Source: an uncultured Acidobacteriia bacterium (GTDB taxonomy: Bacteria; Acidobacteriota; Terriglobia; Bryobacterales; Bryobacteraceae). From it: DNA of 38,421 nucleotides. The DNA is taken from assembly GCA_903925975.1 (NCBI GenBank), contig CAIYHG010000192.1, forward strand, positions 1 to 38,421, in the 5' to 3' direction. Under the pieces are notes generated by a model. It was not told the DNA's origin. It searched no databases and was given only the letters and a program-made list of their open reading frames with translations. Within the stretch, counting starts at the first letter, position 1; every line of letters begins with the position of its first letter. The position numbers were made by a program, and so were the translations under genes. Below are positions 16,338-24,711 of the stretch, in pieces.

Positions 16338-17360
16338 ATGCAGGCGGGCGTAGCCGCACTTGAATACTATTTGCCTGAAAAGGTCCTGTCTACCGGCGAC
16401 CTTACGGCCGAATTCCCAGACTGGAATGCGGAGAAGATCGACCGGAAGACCGGCATCCGGGAACGGCGGATTGCCGCGCCGGATGAATGCTCATCCGATC
16501 TCGCGGCGGCCGCAGCGCGGAAGCTCTTTGCCTCCGGCGCCTGCCGGCCCGAGGATATCGATTATCTGTTGTTGTGTACCGAGACGCCGGATCATTTTGT
16601 CCCGACTACCGCCTGTATCGTGCAGGACCGTCTCGGCATCCCGAGGACCGCGGGGGCGCTCGATTTCAATCTGGGGTCATCGGGCTATATCTACGGGTTC
16701 GGATTGGCGCAGGGGTTGATCTCGACCGGCCAGGCGTCCCGGGTTCTGCTGCTAACCGCCGACGTTTACAGCCGCTTCGTGCATCCCCGCGACCGGAGCG
16801 TCCGGACCATCTTCGGGGATGCGGGGAGCGCCACCCTGCTCACGGCCGAAGAAGCGGCCGAGCCTCTCATCGGTCCGTTCGTCTATGGGACCGACGGGCG
16901 TGGGGCTGCTAATTTAACGGTTCCCGCCGGAGGCATGAGACTGCCGCATTCCGCCGAGACGGCCATCGACGTGGAGGACGAAGGCGGAAATGTCCGCAGC
17001 CTGGACAATCTGTACATGAACGGCGGCGAGATATTCCTTTTCACGCTGGACGTTGTTCCCGAAATCATCGACCGCTTATTGAAGAAGGCCGGTGTGGATA
17101 TATCGCAGATCGATTCTTTCGTCTTTCATCAGGCCAACCAGACCATGCTGGACCACCTTCGTAAACGCGTGGGGATACCACCGGAAAAATTTCAAGTCTC
17201 GCTGGCGCATTGTGGAAACACCGTATCCTCGACGATCCCCATCGCTCTCAAAGACGCCGTGGCGGCGGGCCGTATTCCGCAAGGCGGGCTGGTTATGCTG
17301 GTCGGGTTCGGGGCCGGCTATTCCTGGGGCGCCACGCTGATGCGCTGGCGCGGCGTGTAG
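16338..17360 (+). CDS. KAS III (FabH)-like enzyme with Ser in place of catalytic Cys
   Basis: A thiolase-fold protein of 340 residues from the ATG at 16338, which has GGAG 8 nt upstream; a TTG at 16299 overlapping the ACP stop is an alternative. The family layout is intact: CTETPDHFVPTTACIVQ, then the active-site segment, DVYSRFVHPRDRSVRTIFGD, and the C-terminal FVFHQANQ (His265) and HCGNTVSS (Asn295). The active-site segment reads DFNLGSSGYIYG, where family members have NLGCSG. The codon at 16677-16679 is TCA, so residue 114 is Ser. DpsC of daunorubicin biosynthesis is a known KAS III homologue with Ser at this place. Acyl transfer or starter-unit selection with the adjacent ACP is therefore more likely than normal condensation. 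Confidence 0.88.
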   Translation: MQAGVAALEYYLPEKVLSTGDLTAEFPDWNAEKIDRKTGIRERRIAAPDECSSDLAAAAARKLFASGACRPEDIDYLLLCTETPDHFVPTTACIVQDRLGIPRTAGALDFNLGSSGYIYGFGLAQGLISTGQASRVLLLTADVYSRFVHPRDRSVRTIFGDAGSATLLTAEEAAEPLIGPFVYGTDGRGAANLTVPAGGMRLPHSAETAIDVEDEGGNVRSLDNLYMNGGEIFLFTLDVVPEIIDRLLKKAGVDISQIDSFVFHQANQTMLDHLRKRVGIPPEKFQVSLAHCGNTVSSTIPIALKDAVAAGRIPQGGLVMLVGFGAGYSWGATLMRWRGV

Positions 17361-17550
17361 CCCCGGCCTAGCGCTCCAAAATGGCCCGATGATACGATAC
17401 GACCCGAGAGGGGCCGCGCTCCCGGAAATGAAGCCCCTGAAATTGCCACAACGATGAAGCGCAACAAGCATTCTACCGAGGGCGCCGAAACACGATGATG
17501 AGATTCGCCAACCAGCCCGCCTATCGGAGTTGCGCGCCCCGGTTAGGGTT

Positions 17551-19032
17551 ATGATTCCGTCCCCGGCTGTCCCGAACGAAGAGGGTTCGCGAGCCGCTCT
17601 GGACCGGCAACTGGTTTCCGGGGTGGCGTGGACCGCGCTTGCCCGCTGGGGCGGTCAAATTGTCTCCTGGGCCTCCATGTTGCTGCTGGCCCGGTTGCTC
17701 TCCCCCGGCGACTTCGGCCTGTTTGGCATGACCACGGTCTTCCTCGGATTTATCACCCTGGTCAGCGAATTCGGCATCGGCAGCGCTATCGTCATGCTGA
17801 AAGAGATCTCCCCCGGCGAGATCCGGCAAATGCACGCGCTCTCGCTAATGATGGGAGTAGCGGGTTCGATAGCGGCCTTTTTCGCGGCGCGGCCGCTTGC
17901 CGGTTTCTTCAAAACTCCCGAAGTCCAGCCGCTCATAGCGGTTATGGGCTTCATATTTGTGCTCTCCGGAGCCCGGGTGGTCCCGCAGTCGCTTCTTCTT
18001 CGGGATTTGAAATTCAAACTGGTGTCCGGTCTCGAAGCCCTCATGGTTGTCGTTCAGGCGTCTTCCGGCGTGCTTCTGGCGTGGCTGGGAATGCGTTACT
18101 GGGCGCTCGCTTATAGCGCGCTGATAGCGAATGCCGTCGTCTCGGTTGCGTTCTATGTCGCCGCGCCTTGCCGCCCTGCCAAGCCGGTCCCCAGCCAGCT
18201 TCGGGGCGAATTGCAGTATAGCGGGCGGCTTTTGATGGGGCGTATCACCTGGTATTTATATTCGAATGCCGATTTCGTCGTGGCCGGCCGGTTTCTCGGC
18301 GAGGCTGCGCTGGGCGTCTACAACATGGCCTGGAATCTGGCCAACATCCCCCTGGACCGGGTCGCCAATCTAATCTTTCGCGTTACGCCGGCTGTGTTTT
18401 CGAGCGTGCAGCACGATGCAGCCGAGTTGCGGCGCTATCTTCGAGTGCTGACCGAAGGGTTATCCATGATCGTTTTCCCGGTTGGCATCGGCGTGGCGCT
18501 GGTGGCCGACCCGTTGGCGGCCGCGGTCTTCGATAAGCGATGGGCCGGTCTGGCGATGCCCCTCCGCTTTCTGGCGCTCAACGCCGTGCTGCGGTGCCTT
18601 TGCATTATGGCCGGGCAGGTTCAAACCGCCATCCGCGACGTGCGCTACGGCATGTGGCAAGGAGTTGTCAGCCTGATTGTGCTCCCGCCGGCGTTCTGGT
18701 ACGCCAGCCGTTGGGGCGGAGGGGGAATCGCCGGTGCATGGCTCTGCCTTTACCCTGTGCTGAACGGCCCCCCGCTGTTTCGAATACTGCGGAAGATCGC
18801 GATGCCGAAGCGCGAATACTTCGGCGCCGTTAAGCCGGCCGCGATAGCGTCCACGGCCATGTCGGCGGCTGTCCTGGCCGTGCATTTTCTAGCGCCGCAG
18901 GTTCGGCCGATGTCACAGTTGTTGGCGCAGACGGCGGCCGGCGCAGTCGTTTATGCAGGCGTCTTGCTGCTATTCTTCCGCGGCCGCGTGAATGTGTTTC
19001 TGGGCCTTTTGAGGCGCAGGGAAACGGCCTGA
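17551..19032 (+). CDS. Wzx-type polysaccharide flippase (MOP superfamily)
   Basis: A 493-residue polytopic inner-membrane protein with roughly 12-14 hydrophobic segments. It starts at the ATG at 17551; a TTG at 17530 is also possible. The N-terminus SGVAWTALARWGGQIVSWAS followed by LLSPGDFGLFGMTTVFLGF is typical of lipopolysaccharide/exopolysaccharide flippases, which move lipid-linked repeat units across the inner membrane. The middle has FVVAGRFLGEAALGVYNMAW, another family hallmark. It is the only export protein in the window and implies a Wzx/Wzy-dependent route, although no Wzy was recognised. Confidence 0.9.
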   Translation: MIPSPAVPNEEGSRAALDRQLVSGVAWTALARWGGQIVSWASMLLLARLLSPGDFGLFGMTTVFLGFITLVSEFGIGSAIVMLKEISPGEIRQMHALSLMMGVAGSIAAFFAARPLAGFFKTPEVQPLIAVMGFIFVLSGARVVPQSLLLRDLKFKLVSGLEALMVVVQASSGVLLAWLGMRYWALAYSALIANAVVSVAFYVAAPCRPAKPVPSQLRGELQYSGRLLMGRITWYLYSNADFVVAGRFLGEAALGVYNMAWNLANIPLDRVANLIFRVTPAVFSSVQHDAAELRRYLRVLTEGLSMIVFPVGIGVALVADPLAAAVFDKRWAGLAMPLRFLALNAVLRCLCIMAGQVQTAIRDVRYGMWQGVVSLIVLPPAFWYASRWGGGGIAGAWLCLYPVLNGPPLFRILRKIAMPKREYFGAVKPAAIASTAMSAAVLAVHFLAPQVRPMSQLLAQTAAGAVVYAGVLLLFFRGRVNVFLGLLRRRETA

Positions 19033-19147
19033 TTTAGCGATTGAGACAAGGAATATGCCCTGGACCCCCACGCCTGCGGAGTTGCGCCGGAGTTGAAGCC
19101 GCACCGTGGAAGTGTTCTCAATGCTATTTGGCTGCTAGAATCCATCT

Positions 19148-19924
19148 GTGATCTTCTCGATTATTGCGCGCAAATGCCAAACCTCCTGGGAGGTGATTCG
19201 AACGAGGGGGATAAGGGAGAGCGCGCGCTATGCCCGTACTCGGATACACGACGCTTTCAAGCTATACGCGGACGGCAGTTTCGACCGCCGTTACGGAACC
19301 GATACCGCAGGGTGGGTGGAACTGACCGATCTCACTTGCGTCGGCAGCAGCAACGTTAAGAATTGTATCTACTATGAGCCAACCGCGGAGCCATTGATCC
19401 ATCAACTGCTCAGTGCGCTTCCCCCTATCCAGTACGACCAGTTCACATTCGTAGATTACGGATCGGGCAAGGGCCGCATTCTATTAGTCGCAGCCCAATT
19501 TCCGTTCCGCGCCATTGTAGGCGTGGAGTTCGTTAAACACTTTCACGATATCGCCCTCTCAAATTTCAAACGGTATAAAACCCCGAAACAGAAATGCTTC
19601 GCCCTCTCCTCCGTGCTCATGGACGCCGCCGAGTTCGTACCGCCCGAGGGCCCATGCGTGTTCTTTCTTCATAACCCTTTTAAGTTCGCGCTACTGACGC
19701 GAGTGATGGAGAAGATCCAACGGTCCATTCAGGAGCATCCGCGCGAGGTGTACGTAGTTTATTGGTGCGCGCGGCCCCAATATATCGAGTACATGTGCGG
19801 TCTCGGCATCCCCTGGCGAGAAATTCCAGTGCGCCATCATTACTCGGAGGAGGCGAAGACCCGGCGCGGTTTTCTCTTGAGCTACGTTCCTCCCATGTCT
19901 GCCGCGCCGCCGGGTGCGCGCTGA
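19148..19924 (+). CDS. Class I SAM-dependent methyltransferase
   Basis: The GTG at 19148 gives 258 residues. The Rossmann nucleotide motif FVDYGSGKGRILLVAAQ is at about 101-117, followed by IVGVEF, whose Glu127 would bind the ribose hydroxyls. PCVFFLHNPFKF near residue 170 fits the motif IV region. The N-terminal 60 residues are basic and family-specific. The substrate is unknown; a sugar or an amino acid carried on the polymer is likely from context. It lies 6 bp before the FemAB-like gene, so the two are probably co-transcribed and act on the same product. Confidence 0.75.
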   Translation: MIFSIIARKCQTSWEVIRTRGIRESARYARTRIHDAFKLYADGSFDRRYGTDTAGWVELTDLTCVGSSNVKNCIYYEPTAEPLIHQLLSALPPIQYDQFTFVDYGSGKGRILLVAAQFPFRAIVGVEFVKHFHDIALSNFKRYKTPKQKCFALSSVLMDAAEFVPPEGPCVFFLHNPFKFALLTRVMEKIQRSIQEHPREVYVVYWCARPQYIEYMCGLGIPWREIPVRHHYSEEAKTRRGFLLSYVPPMSAAPPGAR

Positions 19925-19930
19925 TCCGCC

Positions 19931-20962
19931 ATGGCAAATCTTTCAATCGTCGAGGATCCCCAGGTGGGGTCGTGGAATGACGCAATCGCCGGGCTCCCTC
20001 GGGTAAGCCCTTTCCTTTCGGCTGACTGGCTCCAGTGCGTAGCCGGCCCCGGACGCCGTCCGATCTGTTTGTGGGTCATGGAGGGCTCCCGTAGGGTGGG
20101 CGCCGCCGCGGGGCTGATCGTCGATCCGGCCCTTCCGGTACTTCGGGCATTCGGAAGACGACTGTACTTTTATAGTGGTCCGGCGCTTGATGTCGCGGAC
20201 GATAGCGCCATCGGCCCGGTGGTCGATTGCATTGTGGATTACGCTGCCCGGAGAGGTCTTGCCGCCGTTACGTTTGGATCCTGGAGTTACCCGTACTCCT
20301 TTGAGGCGGCCAGCCTGTTCTACAAAGATCCCCGCCAAGAGTATGTTGTGGATTTGCGGGGCAGCGAAGACGAGATCTGCGCGCGCATGCGTTCAAAGAT
20401 CCGGCAATACGCCCGAAAAGCAGTCCGCGACGGCCTGACGTTTCAAAGAGCCGAAGGTCAGGAAGCCTTGAATGCGCACCTGCGACACCTAGAGGATACA
20501 CAGGCAACCCGCATGTCAAAAGGGCACGGACGGTATTCCCCCTTCCCCATGCCGCATCTCACGCCGAGGGCCCTTCCGGATCTCTATACGACGAATATTG
20601 CCCGCTTGTACTCCGTCCATGGGGCCGGCGGCGCAACAGTTTGTACTTTGTTCGTGCTTGTTTTTGGTGGGTTCGCCCACGCACTCACGATTGGAGCGAC
20701 TGCGGAAGGGTATGAGCTGCGGGCGCCTATATTTGCATACTTCGAAACCATAAAGACGCTGCGTCAGGAAGGCGTGCGCTTCTTGAGTTTGGGTGGAGTT
20801 CCCCACGACGGGGAGGAAGGTCTTGTCTTTCTCAAAGAATCTCTTGGAGCCCAGAAATGCGCCTGTCCGGCTGGGAGTACTAGGCTGCTATGCCGGTCGC
20901 TGCCGTACCGGGCGGTGAACTATGCGGATAATCTTTTGACGCGCAGGGCTTCCCAAGCCTGA
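19931..20962 (+). CDS. FemAB/GNAT-fold acyl or aminoacyl transferase
   Basis: A 343-residue protein resembling the FemAB-like proteins seen in exopolysaccharide loci. The first GNAT half contains SPFLSADWLQCV and a YFYSGPAL segment. EYVVDLRGSEDEICARMRSK followed by QYARKAVRDGL is the characteristic linker, and the second GNAT half ends with FAYFETIKTLRQEGVRFLSL and LVFLKESLGA. Family members form amide bonds, using aminoacyl-tRNA (FemX type) or acyl donors. Here it precedes four PP-loop enzymes, which supports an amide-forming role on the polysaccharide. The actual donor is not known. Confidence 0.75.
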   Translation: MANLSIVEDPQVGSWNDAIAGLPRVSPFLSADWLQCVAGPGRRPICLWVMEGSRRVGAAAGLIVDPALPVLRAFGRRLYFYSGPALDVADDSAIGPVVDCIVDYAARRGLAAVTFGSWSYPYSFEAASLFYKDPRQEYVVDLRGSEDEICARMRSKIRQYARKAVRDGLTFQRAEGQEALNAHLRHLEDTQATRMSKGHGRYSPFPMPHLTPRALPDLYTTNIARLYSVHGAGGATVCTLFVLVFGGFAHALTIGATAEGYELRAPIFAYFETIKTLRQEGVRFLSLGGVPHDGEEGLVFLKESLGAQKCACPAGSTRLLCRSLPYRAVNYADNLLTRRASQA

Positions 20963-21049
20963 CTGCGCCAACTTTAATGAACATTAATAATGGATCAATA
21001 AATATGAAGGGTGGGTTGTGGTAACCAAGTACCAGAGCGCCACTGACTC

Positions 21050-22828
21050 TTGGGCACCGAAACTCCACTCACGCTCCGCCTGGTCAACCCACACCGTGGA
21101 AATCACGGCGGCGGCTACGATTACTTCCTGGGCGCCTGGAGTCCCGATCGCGAATTGGATGTCCAGTTTCAGGCTGCCCCAGGGTCCACGGTTCGTTCCC
21201 TGGCTTCCGGCCGCTGGTTCCTGTTGAGTGAGACGTCTCCTCTCCATACCCCGGTAAGAGCCCTGGTGCATGCAACCGGGGACGAACCCAGCCCGCTTGC
21301 GGCCGTCGCTTTTCGCGGCTACTTGCTCGAACCTCCCGTACACGGCTGGTGCGATTCCCAATCGATTCTCGATTACTGGGCCAATCCGCCGGAACGCCAT
21401 AACGGCCTCTTCGCCGCGGCCCGGCTTCTTCGCGACAACAGCCTGGAACTGATCACCGATGCTTTCGGCATTGCTCCGCTGTATTACCGGGTCTGGAATG
21501 GCGTGGTTCTGTTCTCCACGGACGGGCAGCTTTTAGAGGCGCAGGGCGACGCTTTCGACCCGCTTGCCGGGCGAGCTTTTCTTCAGGCCGGCTCCCTCTT
21601 TGGCGACCGAACTTTCACGGTTGGAGTCGAGCGAGTCCCGCCCGGCCGCCGCCTGGCTTTTCGCGGCTCCACCACGCCGTTTCCCCATAGATGGTTTAGT
21701 TACAGCAGCCTCCCTCCGGGAGACCAACCGATTGACGATGACGGCGTCCGAGAGGTGGAAGAGTCGTTTCAGAATGCCATGGACCGGTGCCTCCGCCTTC
21801 CGGCGGCGCAACGGATTCTGCCGCTAAGCAGCGGATACGACAGCCGGCGTATTCTCGCTGCGCTGCAATCCCGTCAGACCAGCTTCAAGGCGCTCACGCT
21901 GCGTATCATTCAAAAAGGGCACCGCGACCTGGACGCAACCTGGGCATCCGCGATGGCAAGAGCCTTTGGCTTCGACCATAATGTCATCGAATTAGCCGAT
22001 CCCCTGCAGTATGCCGACGACGATAGTCTTCTCCGGTCTCTGACGGATTCGCAGACGACGGAGCACTCATGGATTATGCCTCTTATGCGCCATCTCCCTC
22101 CGGAGAGCGCGCTGATATTCGACGGCTTGGGCGGCGATATTTTCAATACTACGGGATACGAGATACGGGAGATGTACGCCTGCGCTGAAGAGCAGAGGCT
22201 CCCGTTGGTGGCGGGCTGGCACTTTGGTCCCGGCGAACTCGACCACAATCTCAGCCCGGCGTTATGGCCCGGAATCAGTGAACTGCGCGGGCACCTGGAG
22301 GAGTACGTAGCGGACCTGCCATACGGAAAAAACAGAGGCGATTACATTTATCTGCGAATGCGCGCCCGGCACAGTACCGGCCTTTGGTCCCACACGGTAG
22401 TGCCTGCCGGTCACGTTGCCGTCCACCCGTACTTCGATCTGGATTGTGCGAGTGTGGCATTGAAATACGACCCGTTGGATAAGATCGAGCGCTTCTTGCA
22501 GGATCGCTGTCTGGCCAGGTTCTGGCCCGAATATCATGTTTACCCCGGGAGCCGCCGCGTTCCGGCCGATGCCACGCCCGGAGACGGCGCTCTATTACAA
22601 AAGATTCAAGCCACCTGCCTTCGCCAGCTCTTTGCGGAAGTGGGAGCCGGCCCCTGGTATGGCGACTTACGCCGCTGGCTCTCGCCGCGAGGTTATGCGC
22701 TGATGTTCGCGGCGGCGCACAACGAATCGATAGGGCAGAGGGTGAATTGGTGGATGCGGCCCCTGCTCAGTCTCAAAGCGCGCGAGCGCAATTGCCGCCC
22801 GTGTTGGTTTTCATCGGCGGGCGCGTGA
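21050..22828 (+). CDS. Asparagine-synthetase-like PP-loop amide ligase, tandem copy 1
   Basis: A 592-residue protein. The frame has a stop just upstream, so the TTG at 21050 is the first possible start. Residues about 1-220 look like a degenerate glutaminase (Ntn) domain: FRGYLLEPPVHGW, NGLFAAARLL and ITDAFGIAPLYYRVWNG align with AsnB-like N-domains, but there is no Cys at position 2. Glutamine hydrolysis is therefore not expected. The synthetase domain has the ATP PP-loop LSSGYDSR at 259-266 and FDGLGGDIF at 358-366, the counterpart of the AsnB GEGADE loop. Like beta-lactam synthetase or lasso cyclase, it probably adenylates a carboxylate and joins it to an amine. The next gene is a close paralogue. 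Confidence 0.8.
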   Translation: MGTETPLTLRLVNPHRGNHGGGYDYFLGAWSPDRELDVQFQAAPGSTVRSLASGRWFLLSETSPLHTPVRALVHATGDEPSPLAAVAFRGYLLEPPVHGWCDSQSILDYWANPPERHNGLFAAARLLRDNSLELITDAFGIAPLYYRVWNGVVLFSTDGQLLEAQGDAFDPLAGRAFLQAGSLFGDRTFTVGVERVPPGRRLAFRGSTTPFPHRWFSYSSLPPGDQPIDDDGVREVEESFQNAMDRCLRLPAAQRILPLSSGYDSRRILAALQSRQTSFKALTLRIIQKGHRDLDATWASAMARAFGFDHNVIELADPLQYADDDSLLRSLTDSQTTEHSWIMPLMRHLPPESALIFDGLGGDIFNTTGYEIREMYACAEEQRLPLVAGWHFGPGELDHNLSPALWPGISELRGHLEEYVADLPYGKNRGDYIYLRMRARHSTGLWSHTVVPAGHVAVHPYFDLDCASVALKYDPLDKIERFLQDRCLARFWPEYHVYPGSRRVPADATPGDGALLQKIQATCLRQLFAEVGAGPWYGDLRRWLSPRGYALMFAAAHNESIGQRVNWWMRPLLSLKARERNCRPCWFSSAGA

Positions 22829-22927
22829 GCTTTTCAGGCGCGTACCCCTATAGATATCAGGAGTTGAAAGTTAAAATTCGTTTACCATGATCTTCTGGGC
22901 AAGTTTGCCGGCAATTTGCAATTGGTG

Positions 22928-24694
22928 ATGCCGAACCCGATTACAATTCGACTCGCATGGCCCAGCCCGGGTGAGACTGAGTTTCGTAGTGATTTCTTTG
23001 TAGGGGCATGGAGCCCTATCCACGATCTACAGGTGGAGTGCCGCGCTTCGAATGGCGCCAAGGTGCGCTCCATAGCTTCTCAAAAATGGTTTCTGGCCAG
23101 CGAGGCATCCCCCCTTCATGACTCATCCAGGGGTTTGGTCAATGCCGCTGAGCCGGGGGCTCCCATCTCCGCCGTGGCTTTCCGCGGCTACTTGCTGGAC
23201 GCCGCCTTGCATGGCTGGTGCGAGCCTGCCGCGATCCTCAAATATTGGGCCAACCCGCCGGCATCTTACAACGGCATGTTCGCGGCTGTCCGAATACTTC
23301 CCGGGGATGAGCTGGAGTTCACTTCCGGGGCCTTCGGCATAGCTCCTCTTTATTACCGGATCTGGAACGGCGTAGTTCTCTTCTCCACCGATCCACACCT
23401 ACTCGGGGCAGATGGCGATACGCTCGACCCGCTCGCCGGGCGGGCCCTACTGCAGGCCGGCTACATTTTTGGCGACCGCAGCCTGACGTCCGGAGTCCGA
23501 AGAGTGCCTCCCGGAAGCCGGCTGCGATTCAAGGGCTCAACTACCCCGGCTCAGGAGAGCTGGTTCCGTTATGACGGCCTTCGTCAGGGGGATCGGCCTA
23601 TCGATGATGCCGCCGTGGGGCAAGTGGAAGAGTGCTTTCAGGCTGCGATGGACCGCTGCCTGCGGCTTCAGGCGTCACGAGTCATTCTGCCCTTGAGTAG
23701 CGGGTACGATAGCCGGCGCATTCTCGCGGCCCTGGATTCGCGGCAGGTCGCTTTCGAAGCGCTTACGGTGCGGATCATCCAGAAGGGCGACCGGGACCTG
23801 GATGCAAGGTGGGCCGCCGCCATGGCGAAAGATTTCGGTTTCCCGCATCGAGTGATCGAATTGGCAGAGCCCCGGCAGTATGCTGCCGATGACCATCTGG
23901 TCCGGACCTTGGCCGATGCTCACGTTACGGAGCATGCCTGGATGATGCCGGTCATGCGCGGGCTGCCTCAGGAGAGTTCTCTGGTTTTTGACGGTCTGGG
24001 CGGCGACATCTTTAATAACACCGGTTACGCCATCCCGGAACTTTACACGTGCCCGGAATCCGAGAAACTGTTGCTGATTGCAAAGCAGCATCTGGCCCCT
24101 GCCGACGTCGATCGAAATCTCAACGGTGCGTGGTGGCCCGGCATCCAGGAACTGCGCGAGTATTTTGTCGATTACCTTGCGAAGCTTCCCGAAGGGCGGA
24201 TCAGGGCCGATTTGGCCTTTCTTCTCCTTCGCGCGCGCCAGGGCACGGGCGTTTGGTCGCAGGCCATGGTGCCGGCGGGCCACATCCCGGTCCACCCATA
24301 CTTTGACATCGACTATGTGCGCTTGGCGCTCGAGTACGATCCCCTGCACAAGATCGAGCGATTCTTGCAGGATCGGTGCCTGGCGAAATTCTGGCCGCAA
24401 TATTACTCGTACCCGGGCAGCCGGCGTATTCCGTTTAGCTCACGGCCCGGCAGCCCTGCCACCATGAATAGAATCAGGATGGCCTGCCTTCGCCAGTTGT
24501 ATTCCGAAGCCGGGACCAAGCCCTTGTACGGGGAGTTGCGCCCCTGGCTTTCGCCCCGCGGGTATGCGCTCCTGCTTGCGGCGGCGCACAACGATGTCAT
24601 AGCCACAAGGGTCAATTGGTGGATGTACCGCCTGCTCAGCCTCAAGGCCCGCGACCGTTGGGCGGTGGCTTGCTGGTCCGTCCCTCCAGGCTGA
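22928..24694 (+). CDS. Asparagine-synthetase-like PP-loop amide ligase, tandem copy 2
   Basis: A 588-residue paralogue of the preceding gene, alike from end to end. LPLSSGYDSRRILAAL and FDGLGGDIFN are identical in both, as is IERFLQDRCLA near the C-terminus. The ATG at 22928 is preferred; TTG and GTG codons lie just upstream. It also lacks an N-terminal Cys, so it should not use glutamine. Both copies keep the ATP-binding residues, so neither looks decayed. Differences are spread over the whole length, which suggests duplication followed by specialisation, perhaps for two carboxylates or two amines of one polymer. Confidence 0.8.
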   Translation: MPNPITIRLAWPSPGETEFRSDFFVGAWSPIHDLQVECRASNGAKVRSIASQKWFLASEASPLHDSSRGLVNAAEPGAPISAVAFRGYLLDAALHGWCEPAAILKYWANPPASYNGMFAAVRILPGDELEFTSGAFGIAPLYYRIWNGVVLFSTDPHLLGADGDTLDPLAGRALLQAGYIFGDRSLTSGVRRVPPGSRLRFKGSTTPAQESWFRYDGLRQGDRPIDDAAVGQVEECFQAAMDRCLRLQASRVILPLSSGYDSRRILAALDSRQVAFEALTVRIIQKGDRDLDARWAAAMAKDFGFPHRVIELAEPRQYAADDHLVRTLADAHVTEHAWMMPVMRGLPQESSLVFDGLGGDIFNNTGYAIPELYTCPESEKLLLIAKQHLAPADVDRNLNGAWWPGIQELREYFVDYLAKLPEGRIRADLAFLLLRARQGTGVWSQAMVPAGHIPVHPYFDIDYVRLALEYDPLHKIERFLQDRCLAKFWPQYYSYPGSRRIPFSSRPGSPATMNRIRMACLRQLYSEAGTKPLYGELRPWLSPRGYALLLAAAHNDVIATRVNWWMYRLLSLKARDRWAVACWSVPPG

Positions 24695-24711
24695 GGAAGA
24701 CTCGTTTCCTT

